NCBI GenBank assembly: GCA_020086605.1
Contig: JACBWW010000002.1
Coordinates: forward strand, 30,060,475 to 30,124,474
DNA from: Lanius collurio
Taxonomy: Eukaryota > Chordata > Aves > Passeriformes > Laniidae
DNA: 64,000 nucleotides
Direction: 5' to 3'
In this document: positions 1-13,230 of the stretch, piece after piece
How the letters are laid out: each line of letters starts with the position of its first letter
How positions within the stretch are numbered: the stretch's first letter is position 1
Notes under the pieces: generated by a model
Told to the model about the DNA's origin: nothing
The model's database searches: none
The model's input: the letters and a program-made list of their open reading frames with translations, nothing else
Translations under genes and position numbers: made by a program

Positions 1-1330
1 AAGGCACTTGAAATAATTAATGTTTGAAAATTACAAAGAGGGAAAAGCTTTTAAATGTCCGGTAACATTTTAGGGCAAATTGTGTGTGCATGCTTGCAGG
101 ATGTAAGTGAGTAGGTGGCTGAGTGGGTGTCAGTAACACTAGAAAGGAATTCTTGATGCTTTTTAAAATAAAAAACATTAAGGATCTAGCAGTATGAAAC
201 AGCAATTATTACAAAGCATGATCTCATTTCTGAATCTGGTATGAATTTCAGGCTCTGCAGCTATTACATTTTGAATAAATAGCAATTAACATCTAAGACT
301 TTTCTATTTCTTTTAATTTCTTTTTTTTTCCCCCCAACTTCTGGATAACAGACGAACTTCAGCCATTCTGAAATTCAAATATCTCTGAAGAGAATGTCAA
401 GATCTCTACATCACCACTAATGGAAAAAAAAAATCCAAAGCACATTATACAACTTTGAGAGTTTGCTTTATCTTCCTGGACTGACAAGTGCTGACCACTT
501 GTGGGTTGCCATTTATTTCAGTGTCAAATGCCTGCAAATCTCATACTGCCTTTGCAGCTGGTTTGTGTTTCAGCTTTTTATTCTAGTGCCTCACTGTCAA
601 GTCTGGACTTTTTTTTCCCCTTGTTTGTATGATAAGACACATAGCAAAGTTTTGCAGACCATGTTCTGCTGTCAGTGGTATCTGAACAATTGCACTTTCT
701 GTGGTTCACTGACAGTGATACAGGTGCACATGCTAGATCTCCAAATTGTGGCTGAATCAGCAGATGGGGGATGCCCCCACTGCCACTGGAATGTGTGAAA
801 ATGCAGTATGGAGGTGAACTATGGAGAGATAGAGCTTCGGATCACCCTTCCAGGTCTGTGATAGTGATGCAGGAGATATAACATGGAAAACCAATGAAAA
901 TATATTTATCAAAGAAAAAAAAACCTCTAATTCTCAGGTGATACTTTTTCCTTTCACTAGAAAATCCTTTCTGACCCATCTTCTTCCCTTAATGTCTCCA
1001 AGTCAGTATGTCTACCATCTACGTTTAGAAAAAAAGCCTTGAATATGAGATGGAACTTCTACATCAATGAATTAAACCATTCTTTTCAGTTTATAAGCTC
1101 CTTAAAAAAATTCCAGTGTAAGTGTTATTTATTTCCTGTAGAACAAATGTAAGCCTGCATTCATGTTTCTTTGTTATCACCTGAAAGTCCCGTGGGAGCA
1201 GTCTGTGGACTTCCAGGCATCTGCAGAGCTCAGACTGAAAACTGTTGCAGTGATGTCTATGGAACGGATACACAGCCAGCAGAGCAGCTGCTGGACTGGT
1301 ACTTAGCAAGATATGAAAGCTTTAGAATAG
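1..1330. other. Unique non-coding sequence, no gene seen
   Basis: Moderately AT-rich sequence without a recognisable exon or mobile element. A T run followed by a C run lies at about 321-335. The open frames here are short and show no family resemblance. Confidence 0.6.
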
Positions 1331-2095
1331 ACAAAACACTTCACTGTTAACCTCTGTTTAATAGGAAGTGCTGTTGCTGGAGGCCTGATGGAAGTTGCTC
1401 TCCTGAAGAGGAAGCAGCACTACAGCCCACTTGATCCTGAAACGCATTAACCTTACCAAGCAAGTGATGCGAACAGGGCAAGACCAGGTACTCCTGCTGT
1501 AAAGAAACCACAGTCTGTCCCTCTTTCACCTAGTGCCTCAAAGTGTACTATTCAAACCTCCTCTGAAGCCAGCTGGGGTGCGGGCAATGTCTCCAGAGTG
1601 TGACACAGACTTCAGTCAGTTGTCCTTTGCCCTCTATTCCCGCTTTACACCACGTTACTCTCCACTGGGCACAGTGGGAAATCTGGACAGAAAGAAGTTT
1701 CCTGGAAAGTTTCCTCCCTGCAAGTGCGGGGGTTTCCTGCAGGGACGCACCCTCTGCTGTGGTTTCCAGGGGGCAGAAGCAGCAAGCTGAGCGGTGTTGC
1801 TGAATCTTAATTCGTGTCCATTAGCAGAGGTCACTTTCAAATGCTTCTCCCTTAATGAAACGCTGGCTGTTCCTTCCTGGTGTTTCATTAAATCACAAGC
1901 TGGAGCAGGCAAAGATGCACTGGAATGCAAACAGGGAAAAAAGGACCCCAGCTGGGCCCCTGTGGGGTCTTCTGGGACCCCCCTGTCTCCTGCAGCTGGA
2001 ACTCTCCCCCAGCCCACAAAAGAATAAAGAAACTATTTTTTGTGTTGAGGGGTTTTGTTGTTGTTGTCGTCTTTTCCCAGTGCCGTGCCCAACGT
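1331..2095. other. Unique, moderately GC-rich non-coding stretch
   Basis: Several short overlapping frames on both strands cover this stretch, as expected of stop-poor GC-rich sequence, and none resembles a known protein. A canonical AATAAA lies at 2023-2028 and a short (TTG)n run at about 2055-2066. There is no matching upstream exon, so the AATAAA is probably fortuitous. Confidence 0.5.
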
Positions 2096-2099
2096 TCCA

Positions 2100-2260
2100 A
2101 AGAGAGAAGTGAATATTTGATTGCAGTAATTAGTTAATCAGTAACTGGCATAATTTTTTTCCCTGATTAATGCTCTGAATAATCATTGCAGTCCTATCTG
2201 TAGGCAGTCCTGTTATCAGAGTCACTTTGAAAACAGCTTTGAAAAGATAGAACTGCATTC
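2100..2260. promoter_or_regulatory. Candidate conserved non-coding element, homeodomain-site rich
   Basis: TAATTAGTTAATCA at 2127-2140 is followed by further TTAAT and AATCA-type cores up to about 2190, then a GATA-like TTATCA near 2214. This clustering of homeodomain-type cores is typical of vertebrate developmental enhancers. Conservation cannot be judged from one sequence, so the call is inference from motif density alone. Confidence 0.25.
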
Positions 2261-5200
2261 CTACAGATAAAATTAGACAGGTCAGATGCTCCACCCTCCA
2301 AAAACTGCTCTTTCATTGAAATTAGCCAGGGGAAAAGAGATCAAAAATGCATTCTCCTCTCTCAGCTCACTCATTTGCACTTCCCTGTAAGCACCATTCT
2401 GGAAGAACCTGGGCAATCAATCCACATGGAAAATCTCAAACTCACAGGGCAGATGGAGGCACAGGATGGGCCTTCCAGGAGATGAAGACCAGGAAACATT
2501 TATATCAACACTAATCTATCTCTATCCCTAGAGCTTATTCCAGTGCTCCAGGGGAATGCTGACCTCAAGGAAGGGCAACCTCAGTGTGGACTCCATGTAT
2601 TTATACATACATACAGTACATGTATATAAATAAAATATGTTTTAGATCTATACTATACTTTTCTGTAATGTGTGTTTCATATGTCTTAGTCAAATAAAAC
2701 ATGCATGCATAAGATAAACATTAAAACTAACTTCAGAGAAAGAAAAAGAAGAGATTTTTTTCCACCCTGCAGGAGTTAGACCAATTCCTAAAGCAGTGTC
2801 GAAGTTCAAACCAGCCTTACTTTGGAGAGGTGAATAGTGCAACTCCAAAACATTTCTGTAACAAGTTGTTAATTCTGAAAAACTGCATCTTTCCAGAAGA
2901 ACAACTCAAGCTCAAAAGCAGTCTCTTGGCTCCTGGATGAAATTTCTAGAAGGAACACTATAAGAGGAAGACTTCTGTGAGAGGAACAGTACAAGTGAAT
3001 ATATGCAATGCTCAGAATGCTCAGCACAAGACAGTGCTCAATGGGAAGGGCCCTGCTGACAAAACCATGGCTTCTCCAGTTGACTTTGAAAACCTGGACC
3101 TGAGTTCTACTCATCCCTGGTCAGAGCTGTAGTCTCCTGCACATGAGCGTCCACTCCCACTTGGTCACCTCTCACCAAAAAAACTTGATAGAATGGAAGT
3201 TTTCCTTTTTGTTCTTTTTCTCCTGTGAAGCAGGGATATTTTCAAAATCCTGAAGATGCTGAGAGGACAAGATACTATTTCCTGACACCTGGATCACCTG
3301 CCCCCAGAAGTTGTAACATCTGCAATGGGCACATCAAGTAGCTGTGTGAAGAGCCCTTCAGCAACAGTGACTTTATCAACACAGATACAAGCTGATACAA
3401 GCTGAAATCCCTCCTTGAGCCAGTTCACAAAGAACCACAAAGCATAAGGTGGAAATCAAAGGAATTTTTAGATTAGAGAGAAGCAGCAGGTTGTGTGGAG
3501 GACAGACACTGCATCATTCAGAAGAGATGGACACTGTGTGACCCCACAGATATCAGCAGCAAGAGGCTGAAAGAAGCTCGTCTATGAAACCCGGATTTCC
3601 TGTAATACGTATAAAGAAATATATTTATCAATCTTACAACGTGATACCACAAGTAGATCAGGAACAATGCAACAGAATTACAATCAGACCATCTTATCTT
3701 TATCTAACCTATGTCCTCACTTATGTTTAACTTAAGTGAAAAATTGTATATGCTAGCTTCTTGGCAATGAGGCCATTCCTTCTGACCTTTTGCTTGTGAA
3801 ATGCCTCAAATCATTTGTCTTGCACCTCCAATATTTCCTGGACATTTAACTTCCACTTACCCTGCCTAATGCTGAGCTGACAAAAGCTGTCTTGGTAATG
3901 GGTACTCATATGTGCAAATCTACTACCTTTACTCCTATCATATTCCATTTCTAATGATTATTGTATAATATTTCCTACTTTCTCTTATACTTAATACTAT
4001 ACTTAGACTTACTAAAAGAGTCAGGATTAAATGACATGTGAACAGCTATCAGAATAGATAATACTATTCCCCTTGCGACAGGAAGACTCCCAGAGTGATA
4101 CGGTCTGGCTGGCTGGTGCATTTGTAGTCATGAGAAACCAAGCAGACAGAACCCTTGTCACATCTGTCTCTGGAGGAAGGAGAGCTGGTTAGAGCTGCTT
4201 TCTGTCTGCTTAAAGGGTAGTGGCAACTTATAGGGGTGAATAAAGCAGAACACAGAGAGCGACTGGAGAGCACCCTTGAACAATTCTGTCTCATTCCTGT
4301 ACTTGGAAGAGTCAGGTCACTTACTAGTAAAGCCAGTAAAAACGATGAGATTCAGTCTTGTTTTTATGATTTCAGAAATAGCTATCATCTTCCAAAGACT
4401 GTTACTGCTCTAATAATTGACCTGATCCTGCAGGTATACAGATATCTGCAGAAGGGAAAAGATTATAATTCACTGATATTTACTCACTCTCATCCCAGTG
4501 GGGATGCAAATACAGAAGGTCGTGACGTCCCTTGTCCATTTATTTAACTAAGGGAATTTCTGCCTGGAGCTGCCTGGCAAACCCAGACTGGGGAGAGCTA
4601 GGGCTGCTGTCCTGTCCCTGCTGGTGGCAACTCCACAGCCCCAGGAGACTCAGACTTCACTGGAAATGCAGAGAGCAGAAGCAGTGTTAAATTTAGATGA
4701 CGTTCATTTCTGCTGTCTGAAGGAAGAGTGAGCAGCTGCCTATGCCCCGGATTCCACATCTGAGCTGTCTCTCTCACGCTTGGATGCTTGGGCATGCAGA
4801 AAGTCTGGGAAAGAACTGGGGGCAAAGGCAGGAAAGCTGGAGGACCTCTGTGCAATCTCATCCCCAGAGAGAATCTCCGCAGGCTGGGATGTATTTTTAA
4901 TCTGTTCCATCAGCAATAACAAACAGTCAGAAGAAGTAATAACAGGGATTTTGCTACGTATGAAGTTGTTATCATGAAATGTAATCTCTCGATCAAATTA
5001 GAGCTGTGTTCATGCATTCTCTTCACTGACCTTGGGCTCATCAAGAGAAAAACATTTTCTTTCAAAGGTGGCCTGTCACCAGTGTGTCCTTTAATCAGCC
5101 ACCTAAACACTTTGCCCTTGTAACTACCTCTTTAATCTGTTGATGCTTTACTCTCTCTGAGTCAACAAGTAAGGTCAAAGCAACATGAGATGCTTTCTTT

Positions 5201-5960
5201 AACATGAGATGTCCCCTAAAAATCACAGTCGAGTCTGATTACTATCTTGTTTCTTCTGTGCCTGAACCAAATACCAAGTCAGAAGAGTTGCAGCCCATGC
5301 TGGATTTATTCTATTGTCTTAGATGGCCAGGAGTACTTCTTTCCTTCATACTCTTAACTGATGTGTGGCTAAGAACTAAAAAGCAACTGCTATAGTTTAC
5401 AGCATGACTGTGACAAGACCACAGTGCAGGGCAGGGCGCTACCAGAATATATGTAATAAGTTGGTGAAGTTTGTTAGATATCTTGGGTGGAAGACACTCA
5501 CTCATCATTCACTGAGGCACAACTCCTTAGACAATCAATTCAGGATGTCAGACATCCTCCATCCCACAGTGGCAGTGCTTAAGAGCTCACAAGGAGCTTA
5601 CAGCTACTGCATCTCCTTGCTGGGGCAATATGATAAATGGCTGGGGGCACTCCTAAAGCTGACCAGACAATTCCCTGATGCAAGCTGGCCTGGTCATTGT
5701 CCAGTGCTCCAGAAGACTTGTCCAAACCCACACAACAGAAGTTAAAGGGTAGAGGTACCAAATGACCCTGCTGTGTCCTTAATGTGCCAGCATGCATAAT
5801 TCATCATCCTCAGATAACCTGCAGTCCTTCCACCCTTCTGGTGACTGTATCAGCATTTGCAATGCAAAGCACTCTTTTAATTTTATTTATTGAGGGACTG
5901 ATTTGCACAGCAGGGCATCACTTTGTTTATTCTCTGCTATCCTTGTTACCTTTAATGAAG
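2261..5960. other. Unique non-coding sequence
   Basis: No exon or known repeat recognised. Small structures are an imperfect AT-rich inverted repeat at about 2599-2633 and a perfect two-copy tandem repeat of the decamer GATACAAGCT at 3384-3403. The part at about 3600-4040 is notably AT-rich. The open frame at 4236-4547 begins with GTG rather than ATG and resembles nothing known. Confidence 0.5.
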
Positions 5961-8900
5961 ACAATGAAGAATTTTAAATAATAATTATAAAATATATCCC
6001 CCTCAGTTACCGTGGCAACAAGCTGGAGCTTTTTGACACTGCCACATATTCCATCTGTTTCTTTCTTTTAAATGACAAAACAGCTTCCTCCCTTACCAGC
6101 ATTGCATGGAAGAGAGGAGACTCTCAGGAGGAGGAAAACAGAAGTTCCAGCTAACAAACAACTCACTTTACTACCCTGAAGGAAAGATTGTTTCTAGTCA
6201 AGAGTGGTTTCCTCCTACCAGTACTGTCTAACAGGGTTTTCTCTACAAAAAAAAAAGCAGTCAAGCCTCCAGGATTTCATTCACTTCTTCAAGGAGCAAT
6301 AGGTACAGTGGTGAATGTCTTTGTCCCTTAGCTCCATCTTGAGCTAAATCAGATACTGTCAGCTGAATATTCTTCAGCTTGGTGCAAGTCTAGACCTACA
6401 CATGACTCAGCCCAGTTTGGAAAGAAAAGTGCGTTCTTGATACTGCAAGAGAAATGTCAAAACAAGGTACTTTTCAATAGATTACTGGGATGTGGGTTAA
6501 GGGTAAATAAAATATCATAAAAACGTTGTTTTTCTAGAGTCAGTTTCTCTCAGTACTCTCCCACATAGGTTTCCTGGACCAAGTTTTTTCTCTTCCTCCT
6601 CTTTCTCAGACTCTGTTTTGGGCCTTGCCCCAGCTCATTCCCGTTCCCAGAAATTTCTTAGCTTTCTAAAATGAACTCTGGTCTTCTAGCTTCCCTTGTT
6701 GGCAGATTAACCCTCTCCCCCAAAGACTGGCTGTCTGCCACTGCTCAGATGTATGTCACACCTGCCTCCTGCCCAGCATCTGACTCACAGATGGAACCAT
6801 TTGCTGTACAGAGTCTCCATCTGCAAGATTTTGCTCTTACTTGTAAGGCTATAAAGCCAGAGCAATTCTCCCAAATTTCCTGGAGATACTCCTTCTCTTA
6901 TGCTTGCACTACCAACACCACAACTATGATCAAATGTTCCTCTTCATCTTGCAACTGATGTTCCACAGAGAAACATCAATGGACAAAACTGAATGCTTAG
7001 AAAGAAAGCTGGGAAGTGACCTCACATGCACAGCAAATAAAATCCTTATCTTCAGAAGCATCTTCAGAATCAAAGAGTTTGCACTCTTCCTTTCTTTCCA
7101 GCTTCCAGGGTTCATTTTGGCTTGTGTGGGGCTTTTTTTCCCTATTATCTAAATGCTTCCTGCAGTCTTCTGCCTTGCTTTTCAATCGGTTTTGTTTTTT
7201 TGATCTTGTGTCCCAGTGTTTCTCCCAGAGTCCAATTTAATTACCCACAATTTTATTTTCAGGCAGGCTGTATAGTGTTTTGGGGTTTTGCCTCTTCTCA
7301 TATCAATCAGTTTATTGGTTCCTTCTGTCCTTCCAAATAAACAGCAAATTGCAGCTCGGGATCAAGGGGAAGCTGGGAAGCAATCTGAGAGTTCACCTGC
7401 TGACATTGTAGCAACTCTAACCAAGCCTGAAAAGAGAGTCAACACGTGTCCAGGAGAGGTTAATGCCTTCCACCTCTGCATTTGTGGATCCTCGCCAGAG
7501 CCAGCCCTCATCTTGACCGCCACTAATGGACACCAGATAAACCATCATGGTGGCAATCTCTACTTTGGAAAGATCCAGGGCTGAACAGCAGTGAGTTGGG
7601 ACAGTCAATAGCAAGGGTGCACCTGCAGGTCACAGACTGTAGTAGAAAGTGCTGTGCCTGAGGTTGTTCCAGGACAGGAATAACAGGACATGTCCCTGGT
7701 GCCACTGGAGGGAAAATTGTGTAGTGGTTGCAGTGCTGAGAACTGTGACAGTAAAACTGGTCTGACTGGAGGATGAGTAGGAAAGTCTAGGTATGGATAC
7801 ACAAGAAAGGACAGCAGAAGACCTCTAAGAACAACAGATGTTAGTGGCACAAAATCCAGAGATCACCAGGATCGTGGCATATCTACAGGCAGTTTCCCAA
7901 GAAACCTGGAAAAATCTCTGGAAAAAAATAAAGAACAAACTAAATATATATAACTTATTTATTTTGTCTTTGGTGTTCTAGCCCTGAAAAGTACCACTAG
8001 CTTTTCTCTGTCACACACAGACTGAGATTCTTCTTGCCTTCTTTTCTCCTTATCTTCACCTGCAAAAAGGAAACTCCCAGAAATGCTGTTAGTTTCCTGG
8101 AGAGAACAGATAGTTGTGAGAGCAGCAGAGATGTTTGCTTGTAACCTGATGAGCCATGGAGCTAAGAGTTGTGAAGCTTGTCTGCTGACCAGTACAATGT
8201 GGGATGAATGGAAGAGAGCTCCTCAGGGCAGCACTGGACAATGTTGGAGAAGAAGCATAAGGGTCATGTGACCTTTTAAAAGTGGGATAGAAGAACTCCT
8301 AGATGAGCAGTAGAAGATGGAAAAAAATGGCTTGTTTTGAGACACCCTGCCTTGAGATTTCTAAGGCAATGTGCAGTGTCTGAATGATAAACTACCAGAA
8401 ATGTGGTTGATATCAACATTTAGAGATGCCATATTGAAGTCTTTGAAGGGCAGAAGGGGAGAACAGATCAGTAACATCTTCTGTAATATCACCCTCCTGA
8501 GCCTGGAGGTCTTGGGGTAGAAATGCCCCCATCCTGCCTTGGGCCTGCTGTTTCATGGTTGTCCATTACTGGGGATTTTAACTGTCATCCTGAGGTGTCC
8601 CTTTGTGTCTAGTGCAATAAACAGGGCCCTAGAACCAGATGGTCCCATTAGTAGTCCTGATGCTGGCAAGACAAGAGCATAGCACTTGGCACTTTACTAC
8701 CTGCTCCTTTACATTGTTTATAACTGATGGTTGTACTGCTAAAAAAGGACAAATATGATAAATAACCATGGAAAAAAATCTGTGTAGATGGATATTCTAG
8801 TGTAAACCATATGTCTCTGACCAGGTCTTCTGCACAATCGTTACTGAAAACAGCAGGTTAATAAAAAGCAGGATTTCCTACATTTTTGATGATGTTTTTT

Positions 8901-10280
8901 GACCATGTGTAATATCAAGTGTTGAGAGATTGGCCAGAATTTCAGCCCTGGAGGCCAGACAAAGCCTCCTCATGTCATGCCTTCTGGGATCTTCTGCTAA
9001 AAGGAGGAAACCACTGCTGCCAGCCAGCGCTTTCCTGGCACCAGGCCCTCCTCCTCCTTCTGGTGGTGAATCTGCACCTCCAAAAGAAGCCAGTTTTCAC
9101 TGCCGTCCTGGTGATCATAAAGCTAAAGGTGTTGGCCCTTGAAATTAGCTCTTCAAGGGCAAAAATCTTACTCAGAGAAAGAACACATGCACAGTCTGGG
9201 GAAAAATCAGAGTACGAGTGCTAGCAGAGACTTAAACTCCCAGCTTTCTAGGGTTCCTAATGACAGAGTCAACCCATCAAATGACTTTCTAATGCACTGA
9301 TGAGGATGTCCTAAGGACTTCTGGACACCCATCTCTCAAACTCTCCCCATGACTAAGCATACCAACTCAGGTCCCCACAGATCCACCTGCCTTTGTTGCC
9401 TGAAAGCTAATCCAGCTAATTATTCACCTCAATTAGCATTCATACAGAGAGGATTTACCAGAGTAATTTCTGCTCTGACAATGCCCTGACCATCAACTTT
9501 CACCTTATAGTCTGTAACAGCTGTCATCATAAAGCTTTCCATCTCTGTTGGCTCTCTGAATTCCTTGATTTATATCTTCTGCAGCAAAAACATAGAGGAT
9601 GAAAGCTAAAAGTGCTTAGCCAAGCAAGGACTGAGATCAATAAAATCAAGGGTTTGGTACTCCCAGGTGAGGAGTAAGACATGAGTGAACACGATATGCT
9701 CCAAGTTAGAAGCAGTTCTATCCCGTTACCTGCATCCAGGGAGACATGGTGAGTGGGCAGTTAATTGTTGCCCCCAAACACAAACGTTTTCTGCAACTGA
9801 AAATCAATAGTTTTTTATCTTACAAATCTGAAATGCCAGGTAATCGTGGTTTATTGCCCTGTCACAAAGAGCACTATGAGTAGGGAATCCATAAAAATGG
9901 AAATAGTCAGAGTCATTTCCTCCTCTACCTGTGTAGACAGAATAAAGAGTCCTTCAGCCCTTGGAGCTCTGGCTCTTGGGAATTGGCAAGCTAGAAAAAT
10001 TGTGTTTTTACTAACAGCTATGGATGTTATAGGGGTTTTCAGCTGGATTTCTGCCCCACTGGGTTCATAGAAGTGAAGCATTACAGGAGAGAAGAGTATT
10101 TGCAATCCGTCCTTCCAAGCCTTATCATCTTTTCCTAGCTGTTATGATGAGCTGAAGGATTTGTTCCCCTACCTGTCTTCACTGAGCTGTTTTTCATAGT
10201 AGATTGAGAAAGGCTTAAATGTTACAGATGGCTGAAAATCTTGTGGGATCAGCACGAAATGGCTGTTTCTGTTCATGCTA
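5961..10280. other. Unique non-coding sequence
   Basis: No exon, RNA gene or confident repeat recognised. An A run lies at about 6247-6256. The sequence around 8390-8460 is faintly reminiscent of a CR1 3' region but is too weak to call. Confidence 0.5.
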
Positions 10281-10295
10281 ATAGCCTGAAATGAA

Positions 10296-10309
10296 CAGCA
10301 GCAGCAGCA
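10296..10309 (+). repeat. Short (CAG)n run
   Basis: Between four and five uninterrupted CAG units. On minus it reads as a run of cysteine codons in a chance open frame. It is too short to be a strongly unstable microsatellite. Confidence 0.8.
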
Positions 10310-12930
10310 ACACGCCATTGTGAGCCTTGCCCTTGTCCCTTCAGTATCTATCAGCTGACAAAAATGAACCAACGTACCTGGTAGCAAATACTGTCCAAAG
10401 CCTTTTTGGCCCAAATTTGCCACTGTTTCTAAGACTGACTTGGCTACCTCAGTGATAGCAATGGACAGGTGACCCATCCAGACAGTTGATAGCATTTTTA
10501 ATGTGTTTTTTTAGCAAAGATGAACCTAAGAGGCTGTTTGGGATACTTGTGTGTTATAGTAAACTTTCAAAACCTCTAGTTGTGTTTGAGACCATTTTGC
10601 TACCAGGTCCTATTAACTCAGCTCTCTACAATAGCTGGGAGCCCATGGGTCAGTGTCACGTAGCCTTTTCTTTGCTGCATGGTTTGAGAGCAGCATTAAA
10701 GGTGACCAGCATCTGACTAACTGCTTTCTGCACGTTAACCACAGCAGCAGGTGAATGTGCAGCATGCTGTACATCTGTACTTTTGCTTGGAAGGCTTCCC
10801 AATCTGTCCTTGTACAAGTCCTTCCTCATACTTGGTCCCTTCATGACCTGCCTTCTTTTTCCCTCCTTCTTCCTTTTATTAGAATGGAGATGATTCTGGT
10901 AGGATGAAAAACTAGCACAGCAAGCTGATTTTCATTCTCACATTAAGGAGAAGAGTAAATCCAGGTTCTTGGTGCAAAAGCACCTGTAATTGAAAGGCAG
11001 CACTGGAGCACTGGAGCTTTCTGCACCTCAACCTTCCTCCATGCAAGAAAAGTATTTGCCAGCAGACTTTTGCACACGTTTCTCATCTCTACAGCCTTCT
11101 TGTAGTAAAGTGTGTAAGGAGGAGGTCGGTCACACCTGTGTTTGAATTGTTCCTCTAACAACAAAAGGAGTGATCCTTTTAAAATAAAAATATTCAAATT
11201 AAAAAGAGATGCATTTGTTGGAGACAGATTTCGGGGTGTTTCTGAGCAGTTGAGCTTGGCTCAAATTATTAAGTGACAGAACCTAAAACTCAGTTTCCAT
11301 GTTTTTCCGCAGATATGTTTTTAATATCAACCATGATTATGCCTTGGACTGGCATCCTAGGAAGGCAGATGGGTTTTCCTGGCATCAGGTTTCCTAGGCT
11401 TTTGACTGTTGGAGTCTACTGCATCCTGTTGTAAGGGGAATGTATTTTGCAGTGCCATAACAGGATTTTGTCTATTTCCAAATATAGTGGTTCCCTCCTA
11501 ATTCTCAGGCATGAGGTACTGCCAGGAATGGCTCAGCCTGACACCATTTTACTACAACGGACATGTGAAAATAGCCTGATTTCTGCACTGAGATTCCATG
11601 CCAGGAATTAATTGAGCCAAGAACAAATAAATAATTCCTTGTTTACTCCTCAGCTAAGGTTTGCTGCTGTTGTCAGGCCATAACAGGTCAGGGAGGAAAA
11701 TTGCTCTCTGTGCCTCAAAGAAAATGCTACTCCCTGTTACAGAAGATTAATAAATGGCAGGGCTCCTTTTCCTCCAGGGGAAGGATGTGCCTTTCTCTTT
11801 GTAATTTACACCAGTGCTTTGTAATTTGTGTCTCTTAACTACAAGTGGTTGGACTATCACTACTATGTTATAAAACATGGAAATCTTCATAACTTCCCTG
11901 GAGTTTTCTCTCACTTTAGACCCCACAGTAGTTACCCCATGGGGATGCTGTAAAGGTCGCAGTTGGCTTTTGGGGCAAATGCAGGGACAATCTGCCTGGA
12001 AGCCATAAGTTTCCATGTGGAAGTATGGAAGGGTTAGTGAGTTAGGGGGTGTTCTACAGAACATCACTGCCTCACCAAAGCCATGAGATCTGAACCACAA
12101 TCTCCTTCTGAAGATCTCCTTTCCTCTGTTGTGCTGGCAACAGGACCTGCTGGCACCTACAGCCCTCTTTCTTCATAGTTACTTTGGAAAAGCTCATTAT
12201 CTTGTGGTTCAGGCTCTCACCACTAGGAAGTTTACTCCTGGCTTTACATCTCGGGTGAGTGCAAGGACATTTCCTAGCAATGTAAGCATTGCTTCTGCGT
12301 AGTGAACCCTGAAAGGAGAGGTTTCCACAAGGCTCAACTTCCTCTTTTGCAGGCTTCTCTCTGGCACCTGAGGGCACTTTCCATGGTCTCTGTACAGAAG
12401 ATGTGCATTCAGGAGCCTGGCTTGTGTCCCACCAGGGGACACACACACTGCTAACACCCACCGCTGGCACACAGTAGCCCTTGGTCATGTGCTTAAAGTT
12501 CCTTTGCTACAGGGGCAGTGCCAAGATGCCTTCCTGGCTAAGACTGCCTTTAGGAACAGGTTAGTTAGAGGGGTACCTGTGAGGACATGCAGCAGTCCTG
12601 CTGCAGCAAGGGAGGTGCCCAGGCCATTTCTCCCTGCTCAGGGCTGCTCAAGATGCTCCTCTGCTTGGTGAGACAAGGGGCTGCATCACAATTCTGCTCC
12701 ACACCTCTGCTAGCTTCCTGTCCATGACATGTGGCTACTGTTACTGCAGAGAGCTTTTACCTCAGTATTTTACATTTCTATACAGCTTTCAGTTTTAGCA
12801 TTGTTTGATGAGCAACTGGCCCCTTCCACCACAGTGTTAGGCACCACTGAACTAATTCATAATTGGTAGCACCTTCCAGCAGAGCCTAGTTTTCCTCCAG
12901 CCTTGAAATGAAAAACGTGTGGAGAAGAAA
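10310..12930. other. Unique non-coding sequence
   Basis: No recognisable gene or repeat family. The minus-strand open frames at 11747-12100 and 12072-12488 overlap one another and show no domain or compositional signature of a real protein. Confidence 0.5.
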
Positions 12931-12939
12931 AAAGTATCT

Positions 12940-13230
12940 GTTTAGTGGTGTTCACTAAAATTATGCAAGAATATCAAAAAGCAAACTGAAAATCTGTGCT
13001 ACTCTGAAGTGTTGGGAAGATTTAAAAACCATGTAATTAGACAGACATCGATGTGGCCAGGAAAACCCCATTCGGCGCCTCTCTCTTTAGAAAAGGACCT
13101 GAATTTTGTTTATGCAGCACATAAGGGATTTACCAGAATATTAAGAACATTTCCATTCCCATATCGGCTACAAATACAAGGTTCAGATAGGCACCCTTGG
13201 TACAAGTAGAAAGGTATTGCTGTCCACCCA
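12940..13230. promoter_or_regulatory. Candidate conserved non-coding element
   Basis: AT-rich, non-repetitive sequence with a GTAATTAG homeodomain core near 13033, ATCGAT near 13047 and rare CpGs retained at about 13073-13076. The texture resembles vertebrate conserved non-coding elements. This is a judgement from composition and motifs only, and no alignment was possible. Confidence 0.2.

Noticed and set aside
8390..8460. Possible CR1 3' region
   Set aside because: Only scattered word matches, and the diagnostic tail is absent.
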